In this document: in pieces, positions 1 to 10,944 of the stretch
How positions within the stretch are numbered: the stretch's first letter is position 1
Layout: every line of letters starts with the position of its first letter
From: Pseudo-nitzschia pungens
Taxonomy: Eukaryota > Bacillariophyta > Bacillariophyceae > Bacillariales > Bacillariaceae
Reading direction: 5' to 3'
Assembly: GCA_037355855.1 (NCBI GenBank)
Contig: CM074766.1
Coordinates: 1 to 64,000 of the forward strand
DNA: 64,000 nucleotides
The notes under the pieces: model-generated
Told to the model about the DNA's origin: nothing
The model's input: the letters and a program-made list of their open reading frames with translations, nothing else
Databases searched by the model: none
Position numbers and translations under genes: made by a program

Positions 1-660
1 CCCAACCCCAAACAACCCCACCCCAACCCCAACCCCAACAACCCCAACCCCAACAACCCCAACCCCAACCCAACCCCAACAACCCAAACAACCCCAACCC
101 AACCCCAACACCCAACCCCAAACCCAACCCCAACAACCCCAACCCCAACAACCCCAACCCCAACAACCCCAACCCAACAACAACAACAACCCCAACCCCA
201 ACAACCCCAACCCCAACAAACCCCAACCCCAACAACCCCAACCCCAACAACCCCAACCCCAACAACCCCAACCCCAACAACCCCAACAACCCCAACCCCA
301 ACAACCCCAACAACCCCAACCCCAACAACCCCAACAACCCCAACAACCCCAACCCCAACAAACCCCAACCCCAACAACAACAACCCAACCCCAACCCCAA
401 CAACAACAACCCCAACCCCAACAACCCCAACCCCAACAACCCCAACCCCAACAACCCCAACCCCAACAACCCCAACCCCAACAACCCCAACCCCAACACA
501 ACAACCCCAACCCCAACAACAACAACCCCAACCCCAACAACCCCAACCCCAACAACCCCAACCCCAACAACAACCCCAACCCCAACCCCAACAATCCCAA
601 CCCCAACAACCCCAACCACAACAACAACAAACCCCAACAACAACAACCCCAACCCCAGCC
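1..660. repeat. CCCCAA/CAA simple-sequence tract
   Basis: The first 660 bases are almost pure CCCCAA and CAA words, most often CCCCAACCCCAACAA, with irregular slippage. The complementary strand has many runs of four G separated by TT or TTGTT, so it can potentially form G-quadruplexes. The CCCCAA word is the ciliate telomere repeat, but the irregular CAA spacers, and the fact that diatom telomeres are expected to be CCCTAA, argue against a true telomere. The tract touches the window edge, so its full length is unknown. Confidence 0.95.
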
Positions 661-663
661 CCA

Positions 664-1125
664 TCTTTGGTGTTTGAAAGAGTCAAGGTTAGGATGTGCA
701 ATAACACGGAGCTTGGAGTTGCGCCCCATGTTGTGAACTGGATTGGGTCCAGGTATGAAAGGTGTCATGGTTACAATTTAATAGCCAATGCTGTTCTTGA
801 ACGTGTGCATGACACCATCAAGTCAGCCATGCGCACTGAACTCCATGCTAATCCTCCTCAGGATTTGCAACAAGCCACTGATCTGATTGACAATGTTTTT
901 GCCTCTGCACAATTTGCTGTGTGATGCACTGTGCACAAAACCTTTGGCGTTGCACCTGGTGCTATTGTCTTTCATCGTGATATGCTTCTTCTAATTCCCA
1001 TCATCACTGATATCAACCTTCTCAGAGCCAAACGCCAATCTGTCATTGACAAGAATGCCCTCAAAGAAAACAAGCGTCGCAAACACCATGACTACAACAT
1101 CAGTGATCAGATCATGGTCGTCGGT
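664..1125 (+). pseudogene. Ty3/gypsy-type integrase fragment (broken)
   Basis: The reading frame encodes the C-terminal part of an LTR-retrotransposon integrase core and the segment after it. Recognisable pieces are GYNLIANAVLERVHDTI (the segment around the catalytic Glu, normally N-P-x-A-N-x-x-x-E-R-V-H), FGVAPGAIVFHRDMLL (the usual S/T-P-x-x-x-x-F-G-R-D-M segment) and HDYNISDQIMVV (the G-D-x-V motif). An in-frame TGA at 922-924 interrupts it where the family has a basic residue, and the reading frame is unchanged after the stop. No reverse transcriptase, protease or LTR is visible and the 5' side runs into simple repeat. It is a relic and cannot be functional. Family assignment is from motifs only. 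Confidence 0.75.
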
Positions 1126-2060
1126 TGCCCTTCGTCCCGTCTTCCTCCGTCCCATCGTTCTTCCCGAACATGGGACCGAATGCTGGTACGTGTACGAATC
1201 AATCATCAAAAACGCACATAGCACGCACCGTTGCGGCAACGGCTTGTTCCTCGGAAATCTCGTGGCTCTCGTCTCTGTCTCCGTGTCTGTCTCCGTTTCC
1301 GAATTCTTCCATTCATAGAAGCGAAGAAGCGCCCACAGACCAACCTCGCCTCTCGCAATGCGCAAGCGCGCGATCGATGTATCGATGTATCGATTTCCCC
1401 AGCAACGAATTCTTCGGTCGATTGTTTTCTTGCTCGCACGCTCACGTGCATGGGCGATTGCCTCGGTCGGGGTTGGGCATTCGCATTTGCATTCGCATTC
1501 GCATTGGAATTCGCATTTGCATTTGCATTCGCATTCGAATTCGCATTCGCATTCGCATTCGCATTCGCATTCGCATTTGCATTCGCATTTACAACAACAC
1601 AACAACACTAGTACGGCGACTCACTACCTTGTCGGCGAAGTCAGTTGGAAGTGAGGTATTGAATAAATCAAAGGCTTCTGAAGAGCAGATGGAGATGGAT
1701 AATCGCAGTCGAAGTTATGGAGGTGAGGAGAAGAAGGTTGCTTCCCAAGGAGTCGAGATCTAACAGCCCTCTCTTCGCGCTGCTGCTGTCTGTTTTCATC
1801 AGGACACTAAGTCTTGCGCTACTTCTGTACGGTACAGCACGACGTTGAGTTCAAACTTAGATTATCGTACGATACGCTACAACGCGATAAAATCTTAGTG
1901 TGAGAATACCGCATAGCGGGAGTGCTTCATTTATGGTACCACATACGAGCTAGAAGGGGATGATACTAGTAGGTTCAAGTCCCTCGACAGACAATCTGTT
2001 GCCGACTAATTCTAATTCGTTGTTCTAAGACATGCTACAGAACAACTGCTATCTTTATGG
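1126..2060. other. Intergenic, no gene seen
   Basis: Apart from the hexanucleotide repeat at 1477-1590, nothing coding is convincing. The open frames here are by-products of the GCATTC repeat, which reads as Phe-Ala, His-Ser or Ile-Arg depending on frame. Confidence 0.6.
1477..1590. repeat. (GCATTC)n hexanucleotide microsatellite
   Basis: About 19 tandem copies of GCATTC with GCATTT, GCATTG and GAATTC variants. Its length is a multiple of three, so every frame stays open and produces spurious dipeptide-repeat reading frames on both strands. Confidence 0.95.
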
Positions 2061-2975
2061 TACTACTACTACTAGTAGTACTAGTACCAACCAAAAACAT
2101 GATTAATCGCTACTAGTACTAGTACTACTAGTAGTACCACGACTACCACTCTAGTAGTAGTAGTAGGAATCTCGTCTACCGCACCGTTGGATTCGCTTCT
2201 TGAACTACCAGCAGCAGTAAGGTTACCGCCGGTATCATGATCCAAGAATTCAAAGATACACCAGCACCAGCAGATTTGCGGGGGAAAAGAATGAGGGGGA
2301 CTCCTCTACTAGTAGTACTCAAGTTAGTCCTAGTACCGGTGGTAGTACTAGTCCTACTAATCATAATGGTTTTTAGCAGCAGTAATAACAGTAGTACTAG
2401 TACTACTAGTACTAGTACTAGTAGTAGAAAGCGACAATGGATGATGCGATGAGCATTCTTCGAGTCCTGATTCAATAATCATTTAGAGCCTTTCGTAGTA
2501 GTAAGGCTATGCCAGCATGTTACAGGTCGAACTCCGGGACCTTCAAAAATGGATGGACAGCTACTATGGTACTAAAGTTTGTTGAAACTACTACTAGTAC
2601 TAGTACAACAACAAGAAGCAGCCGAAATAGATTACTGCTACTAGTATTACTAGTACTAGTATTACTAGTAGTAAATCTTACTCATAGTAGGTGTCTGTCT
2701 TTTGTTTTCGCTATCAATCTCTTCTTACCATCACGGTACCTTCTTACTACTACTACTACCATTGAATACCGCGTCCGATACTAGTACTAGTAGCTGTTTT
2801 TTGAGGTATTTCTTAAATCCATTTTGCCTCCAATTTTTTTAGTGTTTCCACTACTTGAGTGGTAGTACTAGTACTACTACTAGTACCAGTAGTACTACTA
2901 CTACGACTAACCTCACTAGTACTAGTAGTAGTAGTACTTCTATCCAATACTACTACTACTAGTAGTACTACAACT
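2061..2975. repeat. ACTAGT/TACTAC word clusters
   Basis: Dense clusters (2061-2166, 2303-2430, 2585-2672, 2860-2975) are built almost only from ACT, AGT and the palindrome ACTAGT, such as TACTACTACTAGTAGTACT. Both strands read alike, so long local hairpins are possible. The same vocabulary returns at 11.6, 13.5, 19.4, 43.9 and 44.8-45.0 kb. The open frames inside it are low-complexity and not credible genes. Confidence 0.9.
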
Positions 2976-3067
2976 ACTAAAAGTAGACAATCTCAAAGTT
3001 CACGCGTTTGGCGTGCTTCTTGCACACCAGAATTATTTTTTGAGAAACGAATGCTTTTACTGCTAAC

Positions 3068-3273
3068 TGCCATACCCCGGGTCTACTAATGATTAGAATA
3101 GTAGTGATATGCAAATTGTAATTGTGAGCTATTACATGATTAGTGAGGTTATTGGAGATGCTCTCTCGTGGAGCATTGAGCGAGTGGTCAGCGAGCCCTG
3201 CTGAGTCAGCTCATCGCCGATCTTGCTCTGATCCAAACCTTAACCTTATTTAGGGTTGGTTCGGTGCACGGCA
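3068..3273. repeat. Left terminal direct repeat (LTR-like)
   Basis: 206 bp, TGCCATACCCCGGG at the start and GGTGCACGGCA at the end. It matches 5145-5350 except for one G/A difference near position 3195. It contains TTAGGG-like and CTGAGTCAGC words but no obvious TATA box. Confidence 0.9.
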
Positions 3274-5144
3274 TACGCCTCCATGGGAATGTCACTATTG
3301 GTTCAATCAATCCCTTTCCAATCGTTACAGTCACATTAATTATGAGCTGCTGGACTAGGGAGTATCACTGCTGTTATTAGAAGTCCTCACCCACCACATG
3401 GGAATGATGAGGTTGCAATCAGCCCATAGTTCGTTGACTAGGCTGTGTCCACCTGCAGGGAGTGTTCTGTATCCTCCTCTGTAGGATGAAGAGAAGAGAG
3501 GAGTGGTTTTGTCAAACATCCTTCGCCTCCACGAAAGCATGTAGCTCTTCGCGTTCCAGCACTGTTGGCTGTTAAAAAAGAAGTCCTCACCCACCACATG
3601 GGAATGATGAGGTTGCAATTAGTCCAGAGTTGGTTGAATAGGCTTTTGTGTCGCGGATGCATTTATTCTTTGAATTGCAAATCGCTGCTGTCGTTCTTCA
3701 AACGATTGGAGTTATTATCGCCGTCCCCCTGGATCGGTCGTTCATTTTTGCTTTTGTCAACAACCGTGGTCCTGTGGAGGTCCTTAGGTGTTGCTGTTGG
3801 TGCTGCTGGCCCATCTAATGGGTCTAACTGCGTCTTAGTCGCCGTTCGTTGAACGCTTGGTTAATTGTTGCCATCACTCTGGATTGGTTTTATTGCCGTC
3901 CCGCTGGATTGGGCGTTGCCGTCGTTCTTCAGACGGTCTTTAGAACAATCTTTTTCCACGTAGCGTTGTTGTCGCCGTAGCGTTCTTGTCACCGTGGCGT
4001 TCTTGTCGCCATAGCATTGTTGTCGCCGTCGCACTGGATCGGTCGATTTCGATTGTTTTGTTTGTCAACCATGGACCTATCGAGGTCCTTAGGTCTCTGT
4101 CTTGTTGCCTCTGCTCCATCTAATGGCGCTAGCTGCGACTGGGATTTACGTTGCTCCGTTTTATCCCGTTGTTGCCGTTCTTCCTGGAACGGTCGTTTTC
4201 CAATTTTTTGGTTTTTCCTCGCGATCGTTCGTCTTTGAATTGCATCGAACGGTCTTGTGAACAGTCTCTTTGTTGTCGATTGGTCATTTGCTGTCATCTT
4301 TTCGGACACGTCCATTAGGTTGGGATTATTTTCGTGATTCATTATCGCCGTAGCGTTGTTGTCGCCGTAGCGTTGTTGTCGCCGTCCCACTGGGTCGGTC
4401 GAGTTCGATTGTTTTGATTTTGGGTGTATTTGCAGCAGTCGACTGGAGGTTCATATTTTGTAACTCCGGAGCACCTCTGTGGGTGTTGTTTCTCAATTTT
4501 GCGGGATTGCTCTGGTTTATTTAGAGCTCCCTGTGGACTGGTTGGTTGTCCGGAACAAGGTTGGCCTTGTTGTTGCTGCTTTACCCTATCGATGATCGAT
4601 CGATTATTTTGGTTTGCCACAGCAACTATGCCGTCGCACGGATCATTAATCGGAGTTAATAGCCGCCATCACACTGGATCGGTCGTCTTCCCGACGTTCA
4701 TTATTTGGTCAACCGTGGTCCTATTGAGGTCCTCGGGTATCTCCGTTGTTGCTGTTGCTCCATCTAATGGTGCTAACTGCAACTGGGATTGACGTTGCTC
4801 CGTTTTATCCCGTCTTTGTCGCCGTAGCGTCTTTGTAATCGCCGTCACACTGGATCGGTCAATTTTTCTTGTTTTTCGATAATTTCGATTATTTTTTTTT
4901 TCTTTGTCGACCATGGTCCTGTTTAGGTACTTAGGTGTCTCTGTTGCTGCTGTTGCTCCCTTCTTTGGGCGCCAACAGTTGCTGGGGTCGGTCTTCCTTG
5001 TGCTGCAGACACTGGATATCCTTCTCCCTGTTTGCTTCTACGCGCCTCCATTTTTTGGCAGTTTCTTCGGTCCCGTCGGTTTGTCGACCGATCGGTCCCT
5101 TCTCTTGCTCATGGTCATCAGCGCTCAGCTTGATTTTAAAATCA
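3274..5144. repeat. Internal region with diverged tandem modules
   Basis: The interior is a string of diverged repeats. A ~50-bp module with CACCACATGGGAATGATGAG occurs near 3390 and 3593. A larger ~350-bp module recurs around 3720-3900, 4020-4200, 4380 and 4670-4860, each containing CTGGATCGGTCG (or a variant) and a segment with CCATCTAATGG. Read on the minus strand the modules keep open frames with a shared core (QLAPLDGA), at 3989-4390, 4342-4620 and 4669-4914. This may be a decayed repeat protein or simply frame-preserving DNA repetition. No recognisable retroelement domain is present. Confidence 0.6.
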
Positions 5145-5350
5145 TGCCATACCCCGGGTCTACTAATGATTAGAATAGTAGTGATATGCAAATTGTAATT
5201 GTGAGCTATTACATGATTAGTGAGGTTATTGGAGATGCTCTCTCGTGGAGCATTGAGCGAGTGGTCAGCGAACCCTGCTGAGTCAGCTCATCGCCGATCT
5301 TGCTCTGATCCAAACCTTAACCTTATTTAGGGTTGGTTCGGTGCACGGCA
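5145..5350. repeat. Right terminal direct repeat (LTR-like)
   Basis: Second 206-bp copy of the terminal repeat, ending GGCA and followed directly by the target duplication CTAAC at 5351-5355. Confidence 0.9.
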
Positions 5351-5572
5351 CTAACTCTAACCTTAGTCAAACAAGGTGTCCTCTTTTTTCGTCCACTCCC
5401 ACTGGAACATGGTTGATTTTTGTTTTTTGAGGAATTTGAAAAAAATCCCAGTCCCCCCCCCCACCTGTCCGTCACATTGTTGAATTTTACTGGCTCCCCC
5501 CATGAGAAAACAAAACAAAACTGAAGCAATTTTCAAGCAAGGAGCCGCCAACCGACTGCCAACTTCTCTTGC

Positions 5573-5701
5573 GAGTGTCAAAGTGACACCCGGGATCAAA
5601 GTGACACCCAGTGTCACTTTGACACTTGACACTCGCTGATACTTTTGGGAGTCAAAGCGACACTGGGTGTCACTTTGACCCCGACTGTCACTTTGACACT
5701 C
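5573..5701. repeat. Hairpin-rich repeat, copy A
   Basis: 129 bp bounded by inverted ends GAGTGTCAAAGTGACA and TGTCACTTTGACACTC, with further internal copies of GTCAAAGTGACAC and its complement, so it can fold into nested stems. The same order of words recurs at 6109-6238. It looks like a small MITE-like element, but no target duplication is evident. Confidence 0.7.
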
Positions 5702-6108
5702 AATAAGACGAACACAGATGGACACAGACGAATGAACAAACAAAAAAGCGTTTGACGAACCAGCACACAGAATGACTTCTGTTCCCATGTGTTACGACTT
5801 TGGTTCCGTGGGGTATTCCACTATGATAGTGATTGCCAAAGACGACTCCATTTCAGTTGAGGTTCCCATTTCCATTCCTGTTTCGCCGTCGCTACCGCAG
5901 TCGTCCGTCTGAGAACAACAACCTGCACCAGATCAACATGAAGGAAGGACAAACACGACAAGATTGAATACAACAACATGTATGATGTTCGTTCGTCCTC
6001 TGATTGGAACAGGAGATGTTGTTGTTTTTGTCATCGTGCTTTCGAAAACAACATGTTTGTTTGTTCATCTGTTCCAATCCAGACGAACAAAGATGGACTA
6101 AGACAAAC
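5702..6108. other. Intergenic between the two hairpin repeats
   Basis: No gene seen. Short related words (GACGAACA-AGATGGAC) lie just right of copy A and just left of copy B, so the two repeats plus flanks may be an old duplication. Confidence 0.5.
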
Positions 6109-6238
6109 GAGTGTCAAAGTGACACCAGAGATCAAAGTGACACCCGGTGTCACTTTGACAATTGACACTCACTGATACTTTTGGGAGTCAAAGCGACACT
6201 GGGTGTCACTTTGACCCCGGGCGTCACAGTGACACCCG
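6109..6238. repeat. Hairpin-rich repeat, copy B
   Basis: About 130 bp collinear with 5573-5701: GAGTGTCAAAGTGACACC at the left, a shared CTGATACTTTTGGGAGTC core, and a degenerate right end. Direct orientation relative to copy A. Confidence 0.7.
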
Positions 6239-7611
6239 ATTCAGCCATGATATTTCAGCGATGAGTGCTGTGGCGGCAGGTTGGTGGTAGTAATTATCGC
6301 TAATAGTAGGAAATCTGTCAAAAAAAAAAATCAGCAATGTTTGTTTTGCGTTGTGGTTGTGCACGGGGGGCTGGAAAAATTTGTGTTCTTAGAAAAAAAT
6401 TAAATCAACCATGTTCCTGCTTGCCTTCTCTTTTTTCGCCTTCCACCAATTGAGATAGAATTTCTTTGTCATCCATTGTTATCCCAATTTTTTTGATTCG
6501 TCGCTTTTTGCGTCGGTCGTCGGCGTTCCACTAATTTTTGGCGACACGATTGATTCGCCCCGTGAGAGGAAAACTACGGTACTGTAATAGAAGTAAGGTT
6601 AGTACCGGTAAGGTCTGTACTACGAAGTAAGATTAAGGTTAAGGTTTACTTCGTACTTCGAAGCGCTTCGAAGTATATCCCAAAAGGCATCCGAAACGTG
6701 CTCTTTCGTCCCAGTCACCGGGATGTGATCTTGGGCCATTGTCTGATTATGGCCATATAGAATCATTTGTTTTTGTCAATCCGTCCCCATTCATCAATGA
6801 CCAATGTTTTTGATATTCAACACTTAAGGAGAAGAATGACGAAAAATGCTTCCTACTTAATATCGGATCTTGCCATGATTGGATCACATAATATTTTAAA
6901 CAATGATAGATGGAGTTGATAAAAGTGCGTACGAAGTAAGGTTAGCCACTGTCACGTTGCCAACAACGAAAGAGGATCAATAACTTACTCGTACCGTACG
7001 TATCGCACGGTATCGGTGATGAGGTTGAGAAACTGGAATAGACTCATTGCATTTCGAATTCGCAATTCAAACAGAACCGAACAGAACCGCAGGCAGCGTT
7101 GCAGTTGCGACAACGCTTACAATTTGAATTGCGTATCAGCATTTTCATTGGAGATTGTACCAAAGTTGGAGTGTTCGAATGGAACATCCACTCGAAGCGT
7201 CGACTGTTCATAGATAGATTGATTGATTGATTGATCAGATAGCCAAGAGAAGCTGTGTCCAGAAGCAGAAAAAGAAACAGAAACAGCAGATCCACCGCTG
7301 TCCTCGGTAAATATTGAACATTTCGAATATTGAACAAATACTTGGTATTGAATACTTCGTACTTCGTATTGAAACGCAGGAACGAGATTGTGATCCCCCG
7401 CAGATACAATATCGCACCAGAAAGTTTGAGGTCATTGTTTGAGATCCCGCAAACAAACGCAACACAGAGCAACAGAGTTCCCATCCGATAACGTCCGACC
7501 GACAACATCCTATCTGATCCGTGCCCACTACACACTACACACTGCACACTGCACACTACACACTACACACTACACACTGCATACTGCATACTGTGAAAGA
7601 AAACACCCACC
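6239..7611. other. Intergenic, upstream of the LRR gene
   Basis: No credible gene. It contains the recurrent words TACGAAGTA, AAGGTTA and ACCGGTA (6590-6670, 6930-7020). Directly upstream of the next start is a tract of ACACTACACACTGC units (about 7530-7590). Confidence 0.5.
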
Positions 7612-7989
7612 ATGTTGCCGAGACGTCTCCAAATGCAACAATCTCAGTTGGCATCATCTGTGTCATTGCCGCCCGGCAGCTGTAGCTCCACTTCTCCTCC
7701 CCGTGCCGTAGTAACCTTTTACTACAATGCCAACAACAACCACAGCAAAATAAAGAATGGAAACGGCAGAAAACTCCGGGCCAATAGGGAAATGGAAATG
7801 GAAACGGAAATCAAAATCGATATCGATCTGCAGGATTTCGAGGTGCTCGTGGAAACCTACAAATTTTTGCTGACCAATCATCGCAAGACGGTTCCGAAAT
7901 CTCTCCTCAGGAAGCAAAACAAGAACCAGAATCAGAACCAGAATCAGAATCAGAAACAATCCTCGTTTCGTTCTCATTCTCATTATTTC

Positions 7990-8026
<37 letters not shown>

Positions 8027-10944
8027 GCAGCAACAACAAAAAGAATAAAAAGAAAAAGAAGACCGACCTGGTCGTGACGGAACTCCACAAGCAGGCCATT
8101 GTCACGCTGGTAAAAGTCGACGCCACTTCGAAGCGCGTGGTGGAAATCCTTCCCGAGTTTTTCCCAATCTCCACTCGGGTCCTCCCGGCCTGCCTGGGCA
8201 AGCTGGATCGCCTCCGTTGCCTGCGATTAGAGCACTGCCGCGAGCTGACCGGGCTTCCCGCCGGGCTCGAGCTCACGGGGCTAGAGGAGCTCCGCTTGAA
8301 CGTGACGTCCCTTGCCGAGCCCCTCCCGGCGAGTTTTGGGAATTGCTACAATCTGACGAGCCTCGTTCTGTACGGAAATTGCGCCGGGCCAAGGCTGGTC
8401 AGAAGCATTGGAAGCAGCGATGACGGCAGCAATAGCAGCAATACCAGCAACAGCACGGGCAGCGACGAAACAGAAACACAATCGCAATCGCAAACACAAT
8501 TACAAACCGAAGCGGTGCTCTTTCCCCCTTCGATGCACCGGATCCATCTCAAGCGCCTCGAGACGCACGTCCAGAATCTGTTGCACATTTCCCCCATGGT
8601 CCTCGACGGATGGAGTTCCTCGGTGGAAACGCTGGTAGTGACGCAGGACCTGACTTCCTCGTCGACGCTGGGGGGAACCAGCTCGTCCTCCCACTCGGCA
8701 AGGAAGAAGATCTTTGCCAAGCCAAACGAGAAACAGAAGAAACAAAAACAAAAACAAACTCAAACACAAAAACAGACACCACAGCAAGAGAATTTTTTGC
8801 GTCGCCACCGGAGCGAAGACGAATGCGAAGACGAACACGAACACGAAGATTCGCATTCGCATTCGCATCTGCATCTGCATCCAGAGCTACGTCTCGATTC
8901 GCATTCAGATCCTTATTCGTTCGACAGCGACGAATTCAATCTGCTGGGATCTTCCGACGACGACCTTTCGTCTTCGAGCAGCGAGGGCGAAATGGACTTT
9001 TCGTTATCTCTTCTCAGGCACGGAGGTGGCGTCTTTCGAGAGGCACTCCGCAACCAGGTAGAGGAACGAGCCTTTCGATCCATTGCTCGCTTTGAGAACC
9101 TCAGGACGCTCCGGCTCCTCTTTGACGATTCCAAGCACCGGAACGACTACAAGAGAAAGCAGAAAAAGACCCGGACCGAGGATCCCTACTGCGTCCCTCT
9201 CTCGTTGCTGGCTGGTCCCCTCTCGTTGGCGCTCCGGGAACTCGACATTGGCACCTGCGCAGCGAATTCGGGCTCCAAAACCTCCCGGATTCCGATCGAG
9301 GTGTCCTGGATCGACATTCTCTGTGATTTCCCGCTCCTCCAGAAACTCAGACTGCAGGACTGTTCCTGCTCCTTTGTCGCTGCGGCAAAACACGACGACA
9401 GCGACAATGTCAACGTCAACGTTACTGGTAGTGGCAGTGGCAGTGGCAGTGGCAGCATTGACATTTACCGACAGGAACTTCTCGAGGAGAACGAGTCCCC
9501 GCTCTTGCTGCCACAGCTCCGGGAGCTGGTCCTCGATCGGTGCCCCGACTTTGCCCTCGTTGCCAACAACAAACTCAGCAACAACAGCAAAGACAAAGAC
9601 AACAACAAAAAAGCGAACACAAACACAAACAAGTATGCGGAACTGATGGAAGACGTGACGATTTCCGTTTCCAAGTACCAGCACCAGCACCAGCAACTGA
9701 ACCAACTGCAAAACAGGGTCCAGGTCCTACAGCACAAGGACGACGACTACTTCCTCCGCAACCACAACGGATCACTGCAGGAAATCGTCTTTTCCGGAGC
9801 CGGTAGAAGCACCGACGACGAGGACGAACAAGACATTATCGATGCGATTATTGATCGTGGCTACGACTTTCGATACGACGACTGCGGGTGCTACGGGGAC
9901 GATTGCAACTGCGGCTGCTTTGAAGGGGAATACGAGGGTCCCCTGGAGGATTGCTACGACTGCTACCACGATTATGATGCCGCCTTCACTTGTTCGTCTT
10001 CCACCTCCAACAATCTGGACGAGCACGACGCCATTTCCCGCATCATTCGCCTCACGAGCCTCAAGGCCGCCGATGCGCTGCTCTCACCAGCTGAGCAGGA
10101 GGACCAACTGGCCATTTTGTGCTTCAAGTTCTTGTCCCGGTGCCCCACCCTGGCCAGGCTACAACTCACCGGCTGCCAGGGTGGAATCCCCAACGGCTTC
10201 TGCCGGGATTTACTGACCTGCCTGCCGACGGACACGCTCGAGGAGCTCGTCCTCGACGCCGACTGCGAGGACCGCGAGGAAATCGTACGGGCCAACCTGT
10301 GGGCGATGGTCGATGCCTATCCATCGTTGGCGCACCTGGGAGGAACCTACTGCACCCACGGCTTTTGCAATGTTGATGTTGATATTCATACTGATACTGA
10401 TACTGATACTTATACTTATAGAGATGTTGATGGTGATGCTGGTGATGTTCTCGACAAGAACATGAACATAAAGATGAACAACGCCGAGCACGAAAAACTG
10501 CGCAAGCTCCTTCTCCAGAGACAACAACGACAGCGTCGCCAGCGGCAGCGACACCAGCGATCCAACTCGTTGGTGTCGACCATTCGGAGACGCATTCCCT
10601 GGAGGATGCTCTTTGCCAACCAAAACAACAATCCCCAAAACAACTATGACAACAATCGCCGAGGAGCGCCTCTCACACTCGATCCCACTTCGGCTTCGGG
10701 ACTAGAACAGGACGCCCGCCAAGCCCAGATCATTTCGATGGAGATGGGACAGCACCAGCAAGAGCAACAAAAGCACCAACCATCACCGCCAAATCATCTA
10801 CCGTTGGCTCCACCGGGAGCCGCATTTCGCCGTTTGGGGCAGAGACTGAACGGCATTCGCAAAAACGCGGGAATAGGGATGGGGATGGGAATCATCGCAA
10901 GGGCTACTAGAGTGAGGAATACCCCCCTTCCGGTGCGATCTTGA
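7612..10944 (+). CDS. Leucine-rich-repeat protein, 1110 aa, single exon
   Basis: A long uninterrupted frame with LRR-like segments separated by low-complexity inserts. The clearest LRRs are LDRLRCLRLEHCRELTGLPA and neighbours at residues ~193-257, with others near 485 (NLRTLRLLF), 535 (LALRELDI), 573 (LLQKLRLQDC), 632 (LRELVLDRCPDF), 845 (LARLQLTGCQ) and 877 (LEELVLDADC). Inserts include Asn runs (~125-140), Lys/Asn and Gln/Lys tracts, His-Ser repeats, an acidic Ser segment and a Cys/Asp-rich patch near 760-790. No signal peptide or membrane helix is visible. LRR domains usually bind proteins; the partner is unknown. The ATG follows AACACCCACC, a reasonable context, and no conserved upstream extension is seen. 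Coding is clear from length and repeat register. Confidence 0.8.

Larger units (their letters stand above)
3063..5355. mobile_element. Non-coding LTR-type element with 5-bp target duplication
   Basis: Two direct repeats of 206 bp (3068-3273 and 5145-5350) differ at one base. Each begins TGCC and ends GGCA, the TG...CA inverted termini of LTRs. The whole is flanked by CTAAC at 3063-3067 and 5351-5355, a 5-bp target-site duplication. The ~1.87-kb interior has no gag, protease, reverse transcriptase or integrase, so this is a non-autonomous element of the TRIM/LARD kind. No convincing tRNA primer-binding site follows the left repeat and no clear polypurine tract precedes the right one, so its replication mode is uncertain. 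Near-identity of the ends implies a recent insertion. I cannot assign a strand. Confidence 0.85.

Noticed and set aside
991..1763. Several long overlapping open frames on both strands
   Set aside because: They are caused by the GCATTC hexamer tract, whose unit length keeps frames open, giving Phe-Ala, His-Ser or Cys-Glu runs. No domain or start context supports them.
1950..1985. Possible tRNA B box (AGGTTCAAGTCCC)
   Set aside because: The flanking bases do not form a T-stem, acceptor stem or D-arm, and no anticodon arm is found upstream.
2176..3089. Hydrophobic open frames (Val/Leu runs) in the ACTAGT clusters
   Set aside because: Simple-repeat translation artefacts; composition follows the trinucleotide words and both strands give similar frames.
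3068..5350. Calling the 206-bp repeats a simple segmental duplication
   Set aside because: TG...CA ends with matching TGCC/GGCA termini plus a perfect 5-bp flank duplication are better explained by LTR-type integration.
7044..7556. 170-residue minus-strand frame upstream of the LRR gene
   Set aside because: Cys/Leu-rich without domain, overlapping intergenic word repeats, and no plausible splice or conserved segment.
7663..10643. Many antisense and alternate-frame reading frames within the LRR gene
   Set aside because: Shadows of the long coding frame, with low-complexity composition mirroring its codon repeats.
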